A stretch of 64,000 nucleotides of DNA from contig JACIXY010000001.1 of assembly GCA_014360195.1 (NCBI GenBank), positions 122,989 to 186,988 on the forward strand, given 5' to 3'. The translations under genes and the position numbers were made by a program. Shown piece after piece: positions 9,050-16,291 of the stretch. Under the pieces are notes generated by a model. The model did not search any database. It was not told the origin of the DNA and saw only the letters and a list, made by a program, of their open reading frames with translations. Position 1 is the first letter of the stretch, and each line of letters opens with the position of its first letter. Origin of the DNA: Bacillota bacterium. GTDB lineage: Bacteria > Bacillota > SHA-98 > UBA4971.

Positions 9050-9165
9050 GTGCGTCAAAACTGTCGCACGCTGGCCGAGGGTTTGGGAACGGCACCGCCT
9101 GGCGAACAAGACGGCGGGGGTATGTTGCAGACATGCAGCGCAGGTGTTGCAGAAGCGCAACGCAG

Positions 9166-9364
9166 CTAAGTGAGAGTGCAGAAATGCTCACGACTCTTGG
9201 AAGGGGCTGCCGGTGCTTGCACGAGGGGTGTCAAAATCCGGCAACTTGCCCTACGGGCTGGATTTTGGCGAAGCGCGCCCCGCTTGGGGCGCCGTCCCCG
9301 AGTGCAATACCGGCAACCCGCCAGATGTTGGCAAACTTGGAGGAACTAACGAACCCTTATTTAG
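9166..9364 (+). repeat. R3: long copy of the structured CTAAG repeat family
   Basis: A 199-bp copy beginning CTAAGTGAGAGTGC and ending ACCCTTATTTA. Same internal order as R1: L end, core in forward orientation, both hairpins, GTGCAATACCGGCAACC, right end of the TGGCAAACTTGGAGGAACT type. It sits between the sigma-54 activator gene and the promoter that the activator probably controls, within about 120 bp of the -24 element. Confidence 0.93.
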
Positions 9365-9515
9365 CCTGCAGGTGACCGCGCAACAGACTGAGCAGGGAAC
9401 TGGTGGGGTAGTCCTTTGCCCAGTCCTCATGTGAGTGAAGGCGCCGTAAGTCGGCTGGTGTGTAAGCCGCCGGGAACGGAAGCAAATGGTCCGGACGTAT
9501 CAGCCGAGCATGCAT

Positions 9516-11507
9516 TCACAAATCCGCGCCCGTTTGCAGGCGAGTCCTGTGCCGCTGTTGTGCGCCTTCGTTCCTGAGCTTACGCCATAACGTGGTACGA
9601 TTGATTCCGAGGCGGCGGGCGGCCTCGCTTCTATTGCCGCCGCATTCTCTCAGGACACGGGCGATACTCTCGCGTTCTGCTGTCCTGACAAGGCTCTGGA
9701 GGTTTCGTTCGGTATTTCCGTCCGGGTTGTCTGCGCTGGAGCTGGAGCTTTCCCCGAGGGCGTCGAGCACGTCACTCCGTGTGATGATCCCGCCATCTGA
9801 AAGCACAAGGCACTTCTCCACAGTGTTCTTCAGTTCCCTGACGTTGCCAGGCCACGCATAGGCCGAAAGGAAGGCGAGCGCATCGTCAGTGAAGCCGCCA
9901 GAGGCCATGCCGAGTTTACGCGACAGGGTCTCCAAAAACGCCTTTGCAAGGAGGGGTATGTCCTCCGCCCTATCGCGCAGGGGAGGTACGACCAGCGTGA
10001 GGACGTCGAGCCGGTAGTACAGGTCCGCCTGGAAGAGGCCGTCCGCAACGAGCCTGCGGAGGTCCTTGTTAGAGGCGGCAATGACGCGTACGTCAACCGG
10101 GATCATGCGGTCGTCCCCGAGCCGCATCACCTCTTTCTCCTGAAGGACCCTGAGGAGGCGGGCCTGGAGCCGCAAAGGCATGCTTGCGATCTCGTCCAGG
10201 AAAATCGTTCCGTGATGGGCCAGCTCGAACAGGCCTTCCTTGCCCTCCCGCTTGGCACCCGTGAAGGCGCCTTCGACGTACCCGAAGAGCTCGCTCTCCA
10301 GCAAGGTCTCCGGGAATGCGGCGCAGTTGACAGCGACGAATGGCCCGTCACGCCTGGCGCTTGCGTTGTGGATGCTTTGGGCGAAAAGCTCCTTCCCGGT
10401 TCCTGTTTCTCCAAGGATGAGGACTGTAGAGTCGACGCTCGCGAAGCGCTTCGCTTTCGTGATAGCAGCCCGGATCGCGCTGCTGCTGCCCACGATATCG
10501 CCGAATGTGAACCGTGCTACATGGCCGCGCGCGTAAAGCCTCTTGCGCAGGTTCTTCTCGAGCGCCTGGAGCCTGCCGATGTCCTGGAATGTGCCGATTG
10601 CACCAACGCACGAGCCGTCAACGACAATAGGCACGCGCGTCACGTTGACGAGGGTGTCGTTTATGCGGTGCACCTCTGGGTGGGCGGACGGCAAGTCATA
10701 CTCAGACGGAGAATTGGGCGGAGAGCCTGACTGTGAGGAGGCGGCCGTGAGGATTCTTGCGAAACCCATCTCGGGCAACACGTCGTTCACGTGGCGTCCT
10801 ACGGCGTCGCTCGCGGCGCGGCCGGTCAGCCGCTGGGCCGCCTCGTTGAAGACGGTGATGTGTCCAGTATCATCGACGGCGATGATACCGTCGGATACGT
10901 TATCGATGATGAGCTTGAATTGCTCTGCCCGCGCCATCTCACGCTTCTTGACCCACAGGACCCGCGACGCCTCGTCGATGGCTTGCCTCACGGCTTCCGG
11001 TCCCGACTCGATGAGCACCGCCCTGACGCCGTGCTTTTCGGCGGTTCGCACAGTTATCACGCCGCCTATCAGGGCATCGATTCCGTCCTGGAGGGCCGTG
11101 CGGACCATCTCGTCGGCATCCCGAGCGTGTTCGAGGACGAGCTCCTTTATGTCGACATCCATCGCCTCGCCGAGCGTGCTCGCTCCGAGGACCATGTTTT
11201 CGAAGCCCACGATGCCTATACGGCGGCCGAAGAGCCTGGCCTTTGCGACCGCGCGGACCACATCGTAAGCAGTCACGCGAATCTCGACTACCGGCAGGCC
11301 CAGGTCGGGCGCATCCTGCAGTATGAGCGCTGTCCCGCCCCGGCTGATGAGGACCTGAACCCCCTCCTTCTTGAGGCGTCGCGCGACCTCCGGTGCCTCG
11401 CCCAGGAGGGCGCGCTCTACCCTGACGGGCTTGCGAATGCTTCGCGAGACTTCGAGGGCCATCGCGGCGAGATTCTCATACGGTGCGATGAGCGCGATAT
11501 CAGACAT
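9516..11507 (-). CDS. PrpR-type sigma-54-dependent transcriptional activator
   Basis: A 663-residue bacterial enhancer-binding protein. Residues 1-185 match the PrpR N-terminal sensor ([12 protein letters not shown], then [12 protein letters not shown]), which in the propionate regulator senses a small organic acid; 195-310 is a PAS domain ([16 protein letters not shown]); 335-570 is the AAA+ domain with Walker A GETGTGKE (366-373), the sigma-54 contact motif GAFTGA (413-418) and Walker B FLDEI (436-440); the C-terminus is a Fis-type helix-turn-helix ([20 protein letters not shown]). It is the likely activator of the divergently placed -24/-12 promoter in front of larA-tctCAB-dehydrogenase, although the gene itself is also on the minus strand. 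The sensed ligand may be the transported hydroxy acid or a product. Confidence 0.95.
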   Translation of the reverse strand: MSDIALIAPYENLAAMALEVSRSIRKPVRVERALLGEAPEVARRLKKEGVQVLISRGGTALILQDAPDLGLPVVEIRVTAYDVVRAVAKARLFGRRIGIVGFENMVLGASTLGEAMDVDIKELVLEHARDADEMVRTALQDGIDALIGGVITVRTAEKHGVRAVLIESGPEAVRQAIDEASRVLWVKKREMARAEQFKLIIDNVSDGIIAVDDTGHITVFNEAAQRLTGRAASDAVGRHVNDVLPEMGFARILTAASSQSGSPPNSPSEYDLPSAHPEVHRINDTLVNVTRVPIVVDGSCVGAIGTFQDIGRLQALEKNLRKRLYARGHVARFTFGDIVGSSSAIRAAITKAKRFASVDSTVLILGETGTGKELFAQSIHNASARRDGPFVAVNCAAFPETLLESELFGYVEGAFTGAKREGKEGLFELAHHGTIFLDEIASMPLRLQARLLRVLQEKEVMRLGDDRMIPVDVRVIAASNKDLRRLVADGLFQADLYYRLDVLTLVVPPLRDRAEDIPLLAKAFLETLSRKLGMASGGFTDDALAFLSAYAWPGNVRELKNTVEKCLVLSDGGIITRSDVLDALGESSSSSADNPDGNTERNLQSLVRTAERESIARVLRECGGNRSEAARRLGINRTTLWRKLRNEGAQQRHRTRLQTGADL

Positions 11508-12211
11508 CTCTCATCACCCTTCGGTTTCTCCTGTGCAAGAGTTCGCTCCTGCCCGGGGTCTTTCCTGCCAGTCCAAACGAAAGGCGGGGATGAGCTGGCA
11601 GTATGTCGTTGGACGTTTGAAAGTGGTGCCGCAAACATACATCGGCCCTGGATTTATCGCATGGCCGCATCCAGGTGAGTCACGATGAACGGAGAGACGT
11701 CAGCTCTTGTGCCCACCCGAGACGACACTTGGCGGCTCTGAAGCGCCGATCCTTCTCCGTTAAGCGCGAGTTCAGGAGACTGTTGAACCTCCCAACAACT
11801 GCCAGTTTGGCCGAACACAGCGACGGTTTTGCGAGATTCGACCGAGCTGTGTTGACATAATGTGGGGCACATCAACGGTCGCGTTCAGAACTCGCTTCCG
11901 CTTCTCCTGGGGTACCAGTGCCACAGCGTCGCATCCTGGGTTCCCACTCGAAAGGGAGAGCGCCCTATTCCGCCGGGTTTCGTGTCGCAGGTTTGTGCTC
12001 CCAGGAGCACTCCGCCCTGGCTCCTCACGTTGGGGTGGATTTGGCGATAGGGTACAGTTATGCCCCGAGCCGGGGGCCTCGACAAAACTTGGTCCGCAGG
12101 CAAGTGGCCGTTTCTTGATGTCCGGACATACGGGCGTCGGGGCTCTGGAAGCCGCCGGCGCACCGGTGCGAAGTTGTGGCCATACGCAGCCAGCGTCGAT
12201 CTCTATGTCCA
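11508..12211. other. Intergenic region without a recognisable gene
   Basis: About 700 bp between the sigma-54 activator and the LuxR-type gene. Frames here lack protein-like composition and start signals. A TTGACA at 11852-11857 has no matching -10. I see no terminator or repeat of the R family. Confidence 0.5.
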
Positions 12212-12255
12212 TTGACATTACCAGTAATTGGTGTTACCATGATTCTGGCATGGTA
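12212..12255 (+). promoter_or_regulatory. Sigma-A promoter with palindromic operator upstream of the LuxR-type gene
   Basis: TTGACA (12212-12217), a 17-bp spacer and TACCAT (12235-12240) form a good housekeeping promoter. The -10 hexamer is also the left arm of a perfect 7-bp inverted repeat TACCATG-N7-CATGGTA (12235-12255), so a repressor or autoregulator bound there would overlap the -10 and start site. ACCAGTAATTGGT in the spacer is a second short palindrome. The LuxR-type gene starts about 150 bp downstream. Confidence 0.6.
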
Positions 12256-12399
12256 GGGCCTCCCAGATATGGGCCTGGGTGGTGGCGATGATGTGATCCA
12301 CGCTGGTCGGGCGGGGGAGTGTGGGTAGGCCGGCGAACGCAGAGTGCGATCGGATGCCTTGTGTGGCTCCTCTGGCATAACTCCAATGGGGGGAGGACT

Positions 12400-12885
12400 A
12401 TGGGCAGGTTGAGAGTGCTGATACTTGAGGACGGCGCGGTTGACAGCTTGTTTGACCCGGGCTCTGCTTTTTCCCTGAGCGATGTGGAGGTTGTCGGTAC
12501 TTTAAGGATCGCTCCGTGTTCCGCGGCTGTATCCATGATTCCGGGTGCGGATGCCCCGGGCGGGGACATCAGCGGACGGTCGGTGCTGCGGGAGACGGCG
12601 GCTGCTTCCGCGAACGCTCCAACGGCCGCAGGGCCCGGAGGTGGCGGTGGGGCATCCACGGGGCAGGCTGGCCCTCCGGAGCGCGACGCGGCGGTGTATC
12701 TTACGAGGACGGAGCTGGACGTGTTGAGGCTGCTCGCAAAAGGTCTAAGGAACAAGGACATTGCGCAGGAGCTATACATCAGTGTGAACACTGTGAAAAC
12801 GCATGTGGCGAGTATCTTCAGGAAGCTGAGGGTGAAGAACCGGTCTCAGGCTGTCAGATACGTATACAGCCGGGGCGTCCGTTAA
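12400..12885 (+). CDS. LuxR-type HTH regulator with a vestigial receiver-like N-terminus
   Basis: A 161-residue regulator. The last 65 residues are a clear LuxR/FixJ helix-turn-helix (LTRTELDVLRLLAKGLRNKD, then SVNTVKTHVASIFRKLRVKN). The N-terminus begins RVLILEDG, like the first strand and acidic pocket of a response-regulator receiver, but only about 50 residues follow before a Gly/Ala/Pro-rich linker (roughly 70-95), so there is no room for a complete receiver with phospho-Asp and Lys. It is either a reduced receiver or a new small sensor. ATG 12400 has the strong site GGGGGGAGG. It lies 160 bp upstream of a candidate RiPP precursor and is the probable cluster regulator. Confidence 0.85.
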   Translation: MGRLRVLILEDGAVDSLFDPGSAFSLSDVEVVGTLRIAPCSAAVSMIPGADAPGGDISGRSVLRETAAASANAPTAAGPGGGGGASTGQAGPPERDAAVYLTRTELDVLRLLAKGLRNKDIAQELYISVNTVKTHVASIFRKLRVKNRSQAVRYVYSRGVR

Positions 12886-13045
12886 GCGTGGGTTCACCCA
12901 TTGGAACCATCTTAAGTCGCCCGCTCGGGGAATGGTGCAGTGTCCGTGGGGCTGATAGACTGGGATCGCCAGAGGCGACCTGAGCCGGCCCAGGCAAGCA
13001 TATCCAGCTCACCCGCTACGAGGGCGGGGAAGGGAGGTGCACCAG

Positions 13046-13147
13046 ATGTACGGGAAGCTTGGCGGCAAGAGGATCAGGATGGACCTTGCGATCGACGGAT
13101 ACTGCTTCACGTTCAGGCTGTGGGGCCACCGGATCACAATAGGGTAA
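13046..13147 (+). CDS. Candidate RiPP precursor peptide (33 aa)
   Basis: A short open frame with an excellent Shine-Dalgarno (GGGAGGTG, spacing 7) starting at ATG 13046 and ending with TAA. The product has 33 residues: a basic N-terminal half (MYGKLGGKRIRMD) and a C-terminal half with one Cys (20) between Tyr19 and Phe21, Phe23, Trp26, His28 and a terminal Gly33. Size, a single reactive Cys among aromatics, and position 314 bp upstream of a radical-SAM/SPASM protein with a precursor-binding PqqD-like domain suggest a ribosomally made, post-translationally modified peptide. I recognise no known precursor family. Coding status is inferred from the ribosome site and context. Confidence 0.6.
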   Translation: MYGKLGGKRIRMDLAIDGYCFTFRLWGHRITIG

Positions 13148-13230
13148 GCCGGGCCGCGGGGTGCATGGGCGGGCGACGGGACAACGGGTTGCTGCCTCGC
13201 CGCCCGCCCCCGCTGTTCATGAGGACAGCG

Positions 13231-13302
13231 GTCAACCACCCCGGACTTGAGTCCGAGGCCTGCGGTGAAACCATGTTGGGAAGAGTCTGTCCCAGCACGT
13301 CA
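13231..13302 (+). repeat. P1: palindrome-containing 72-bp repeat, copy 1
   Basis: This stretch begins GTCAACC, contains the hairpin CGGACTTGAGTCCG, then GTGAAACC and ends CCAGCACGTCA. It is about four-fifths identical over its length to 46781-46852 (P2). The GTCAACC-hairpin-GCYTG arrangement recalls subterminal palindromes of IS200/IS605-type elements, but no tnpA or tnpB is near either copy, so a non-autonomous remnant or a structured RNA are both possible. It lies between the precursor-like peptide and the radical-SAM gene. Confidence 0.65.
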
Positions 13303-13461
13303 CAAGCCCCTTACGAAGGAGCACGGGGTGCGGAGGAGCAATCTTGCGCACCCAACAAAGAAAGGAGATAAGGTGCATTCCTCTCTCGCAATAAATCGGG
13401 AGGCTTCCTGCGCCGGACTTCGTGAGGGGGCGCCCGTACTGCCAAGGGGGCTGAGGCAATC

Positions 13462-14790
13462 ATGGATGAGAAGGTCTACACGATCGGTCCTGGTGTGCAG
13501 GTACTTGAGTTCGGAGGCCAGTACGTGCTGGTAAATCCAACGAACCTCGAGTGGATCAAGCTCAACCGCGAGGCATACCAACTCGTGGAGAACCCCGGGG
13601 GCCAGACGGTGAGCGAGCTTGTGGCCCGGGAATGCACCGAGCGGGGGGCGGGCCCGGAGGAGATAGAGGCGCTTTTCCGTTACCTTCTTGCCACCGGGCT
13701 CATAGTCGAGGCTGGGCAGGTAGCAAGGGTGGTTCGCGCGCACTTCAACGTCACCGACAGATGCAATCTTGCCTGCCCGGCGTGTTATTTCGCAGCTGGA
13801 GACCTACCGGGCACTGACCCTCTTTCGACCAGGGGAGCCCTGGCGGTCCTCGATGCCCTGGCATCGGGGAAACCTCGCTGTCTTGTCATAACCGGTGGGG
13901 AGCCGTTTCTCCGAGACGACATCGCCGAGATACTGGCTTTCGCGGCTTGCAGGTTTGACGACGTGGTGCTCCTGACAAACGGCTGCCTGATCGGCGAGAG
14001 GGAGGCCGAGCATGTGAGGGAGTGCGGAGTAAGGGTACAAGTGAGCATCGAGTCGGATGACCCTGCCGTGCATGAAGCAGCGCGAGGCCGGGGCAGTTTC
14101 AACGCGGCGATGCGCGGCATCCGCACGCTACTTTCTGCCGGCGTCAGCGAGATCGAGATCGTGCCTACTCTCACCCGAAGGAACCTTGCCCATGTGCCCG
14201 GCATCGTGAGGCTCGCGAAGGACCTCGGCATCGGCTATCATTTCAGCCTGTTCATGCCAGTGGGGCGGGGGGCGTGTCACGCTGCAGACCTCTCGGTCCC
14301 ACCGAGGGACCTTCTCACGTGCCTTGCCTCGCTTGTCAGAGAGACCTCTCAGGGGTGGGGCGGGCTGCTGAACGAGGCGGGCCCCGGCTTGCCGATTGAT
14401 CTCTGCGCAAAACTCGGGTGCGGGGCGGGTTACAATATCCTCAGTATTGGTCCGGACGGCGCCGTGTACCCGTGCCCCCTGATGCACCGTCCCGATATGC
14501 TTCTCGGAAGGCTGCCGGGCGACTCCCTTTCGAAGATACGTCGCATAGGAAAGAGCCTGGTGCCTGACGTGACCCGGATACCCGGCTGCTTTCGCTGCGA
14601 GGTGGCGTACTTCTGTGGTGGAGGATGTCGCGCCCACGCGCTTACCCAGGGTGGCAGCGTGTTCTCAGCTGACCCGTACTGTGAGTTTTACAGGGCAGCT
14701 TACAGGGCCGTGTTATGGGGCTGGCGCGAGGACCGATCAGCTGACGAGAACGTCAGGGCAGTTGTAGCTGCCCTTGCCGACGGGCTGTGA
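13462..14790 (+). CDS. Radical SAM/SPASM peptide maturase with PqqD-like N-terminus
   Basis: A 442-residue protein. Residues 1-90 resemble PqqD, a RiPP recognition element, with LVNPTNLEWIKLNREAYQLV and a helical tail. The radical SAM core follows: CNLACPAC supplies Cys101, Cys105 and Cys108 for the 4Fe-4S cluster, followed by ITGGEPFL. The C-terminal third is a SPASM domain with clustered cysteines (CAKLGC, YPCPL, GCFRCEVAYFCGGGC, PYCEFY) for auxiliary Fe-S clusters. The architecture is that of enzymes installing thioether or C-C crosslinks in RiPPs. ATG 13462 has GGGGGCTGAGG upstream. The CPBP gene follows after 6 bp, so they are co-transcribed. The likely substrate is the 33-residue peptide upstream. 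Confidence 0.93.
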   Translation: MDEKVYTIGPGVQVLEFGGQYVLVNPTNLEWIKLNREAYQLVENPGGQTVSELVARECTERGAGPEEIEALFRYLLATGLIVEAGQVARVVRAHFNVTDRCNLACPACYFAAGDLPGTDPLSTRGALAVLDALASGKPRCLVITGGEPFLRDDIAEILAFAACRFDDVVLLTNGCLIGEREAEHVRECGVRVQVSIESDDPAVHEAARGRGSFNAAMRGIRTLLSAGVSEIEIVPTLTRRNLAHVPGIVRLAKDLGIGYHFSLFMPVGRGACHAADLSVPPRDLLTCLASLVRETSQGWGGLLNEAGPGLPIDLCAKLGCGAGYNILSIGPDGAVYPCPLMHRPDMLLGRLPGDSLSKIRRIGKSLVPDVTRIPGCFRCEVAYFCGGGCRAHALTQGGSVFSADPYCEFYRAAYRAVLWGWREDRSADENVRAVVAALADGL

Positions 14791-14796
14791 TGAGGT

Positions 14797-15570
14797 ATGA
14801 CAGGGATCGTTTACTCTATGCTGGCCCTGAGCTTCGTGGCGAGGATACTCTCGGACCTCGACGAGTCGGGGAAGCGAGGCAAAGGCTTTGACAGAGACGA
14901 AACCCTTGATGGTATGCCCTTGCTGGGGATCGCTCTCCTTATCATCGGCTGGGGCGCTTGCAGGGAGGACCCGCTGCGTGCGCTCGGTCTTTCAGTCTCT
15001 CTGCTCGTGAGATGCCCGTGGCGGCACATGTTCGCTGTGTGGGCGGCGGCGTTTGTGATGAACAGGGCGATGCAGGAATATTTGTTCCGGCCAGACCTGA
15101 GATGCCTTGTGGACAACGGGACGATCAATCCCGGCGGCACATACCTGGCCCTTGCGGGCAGCGGCCCTGTGCGCGCCGCGGTGGTGGGAGCAGCAATGAC
15201 GTTTTCCCAGACGTTCATTGAGGAATTCTTCTTCCGGGGGCTTGCGCTGCTGGGAGTGGCCGGAGCACTGAAGCATTTCGGTGTTCCGGCACAGGCCGCC
15301 GTCACGGCCGGCGTCGCTGCGTCATCCCTTGCGTTCGGGCTTATACACTTCATCCCGATGAGACGGGCTACCCGCGGCAAGAGGACTCTCTTGCCATGGT
15401 ACGCCCTCGCGGCGCCGTCAGGCCTGGGTGCTACCTTCTGCGTGCTGAACGCCATGGCAGGCTCCCTATGGCCCGGCTGGCTGGTCCACTGGTGGCTGAA
15501 TTACGCGGGGTTCATATGGAGCAGGGTGGGAGGACGCTGGGAGCGAGTCGCCGGCGCGCCGGGATCGTGA
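14797..15570 (+). CDS. CPBP-family intramembrane metalloprotease
   Basis: A 257-residue multi-pass membrane protein with the CPBP (Abi) glutamic-protease signature: EEFFFR (Glu142, Glu143, Arg147), FGLIH (His184) and HWWLN (His231, Asn235) in separate helices. Such proteases act in prenyl-protein processing and in maturation or self-immunity of peptide bacteriocins. Here the gene follows the radical-SAM maturase by 6 bp, so leader cleavage or immunity for the modified peptide is the likeliest role. The upstream TGATGAGG junction suggests coupled translation. No dedicated ABC exporter is visible in the cluster. Confidence 0.88.
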   Translation: MTGIVYSMLALSFVARILSDLDESGKRGKGFDRDETLDGMPLLGIALLIIGWGACREDPLRALGLSVSLLVRCPWRHMFAVWAAAFVMNRAMQEYLFRPDLRCLVDNGTINPGGTYLALAGSGPVRAAVVGAAMTFSQTFIEEFFFRGLALLGVAGALKHFGVPAQAAVTAGVAASSLAFGLIHFIPMRRATRGKRTLLPWYALAAPSGLGATFCVLNAMAGSLWPGWLVHWWLNYAGFIWSRVGGRWERVAGAPGS

Positions 15571-15596
15571 TGCCCGGTGAAGACAGCTCCATGAGG

Positions 15597-15720
15597 TAAG
15601 TGAGGGTGCAGAAATACCTCCGACTTCTGGGAGGGGTTGACGGTGACTCAAAGAGAGGGTGCAACACCTGCAACCGGCAACTACTGGAAAAGGGACAAGA
15701 ACTAACGCGCCCTCACTTAG
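15597..15720 (+). repeat. R4: short copy of the CTAAG repeat family
   Basis: A 124-bp short-form copy: TAAGTGAGGGTGC end, a CTTCTGGGAGGGG arm, a reduced core ACTCAAAGAGAGGGTGCAAC in place of the two-hairpin core, then CTACTGGAAAAGGGACAAGA and the GCGCCCTCACTTAG end. It directly follows the CPBP gene. Confidence 0.92.
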
Positions 15721-15738
15721 TCGTCAGGGGGGATGAGG

Positions 15739-15972
15739 ATGGAGCCTTGGGCAATGGAGATCCGGCTTATAGACGCGTGCCTTGCGCTCGGGCACATATG
15801 TACTGGGGAGGCGAAATGGGCAGACGATCCCGAGGTGAAGGCCGCCATGGTGCGGCATGCCATCGGGTTCCTCGACGCGGCCCGGGGCTTTCTACCACCG
15901 CCACGGGCGACCGCAAAGTTTGTTGAGGCAGGCGCCTGCGGCAGGAATCATATCCCCGTTGAAGAAGCATAA
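15739..15972 (+). CDS. Small hypothetical protein between two repeats
   Basis: A 77-residue frame starting at ATG 15739, six bases after GGGGGG; ATG 15733 is an in-frame alternative without spacing for that site. Composition is protein-like, mostly helical (RLIDACLALGHICTGEAKWA, then EVKAAMVRHAIGFLDAARGF) with a polar tail; no signal peptide or known domain. It is flanked by repeats R4 and R5. It may belong to the RiPP cluster upstream, but no sequence feature proves that. Confidence 0.5.
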   Translation: MEPWAMEIRLIDACLALGHICTGEAKWADDPEVKAAMVRHAIGFLDAARGFLPPPRATAKFVEAGACGRNHIPVEEA

Positions 15973-16094
15973 CAGAGTAGAGGCGCACTGGGAGGCGCAC
16001 GGGGGCCGCCCAAGTGAGGAAAGAGAACAGTACGTGCCGCGAATGCGGGTGCGGCCTAACCTAAGCACGGCGCCATAAGTTTTCGCCGCTTTTC

Positions 16095-16272
16095 TTGAGG
16101 GTGTTAGGGTTGCCGGTGCTCGCTAGGGCGGGGCGTCGAGAATTTGGCTGGCTCGTGCGCCAAATTCAGACGAGGCGCGCCGCGAGCGCGCCGTCCCCGG
16201 AGTGCAACACCGGCAACCCTGGGGAGCCCCTGCACCCTGAAAAGCAGCGCGGACTTCTGGCGATCTACTTAG
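16095..16272 (+). repeat. R5: divergent copy of the repeat family with compensatory stems
   Basis: This copy keeps the GGTTGCCGGTG ... GTGCAACACCGGCAACC frame and a CTACTTAG right end, but its two hairpins have different sequences that still pair: GAATTTGGC/GCCAAATTC instead of AAAATCCGGCC/GGCCGGATTTT, and GGCGCGC/GCGCGCC instead of GCGCCCC/GGGGCGC. The left end is degenerate (TTGAGGGTG). It lies just upstream of the UPF0182 gene. Confidence 0.8.
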
Positions 16273-16291
16273 AGGGCTGCTTGCGCGGGGC

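Noticed and set aside
9213..9434. Small frame across repeat R3
   Set aside because: Entirely repeat-derived with no ribosome site; recurs at 25033-25452 and 58616-58888.
11860..12291. Open frames between the sigma-54 activator and the LuxR-type gene
   Set aside because: Several overlapping frames on both strands, none with start signals or conserved pattern.
13373..13534. GTG frame with strong AAAGGAGATAAG site before the radical SAM gene
   Set aside because: The product overlaps the radical SAM start out of frame and has no protein-like pattern; the site may serve translation standby. Not fully excluded.
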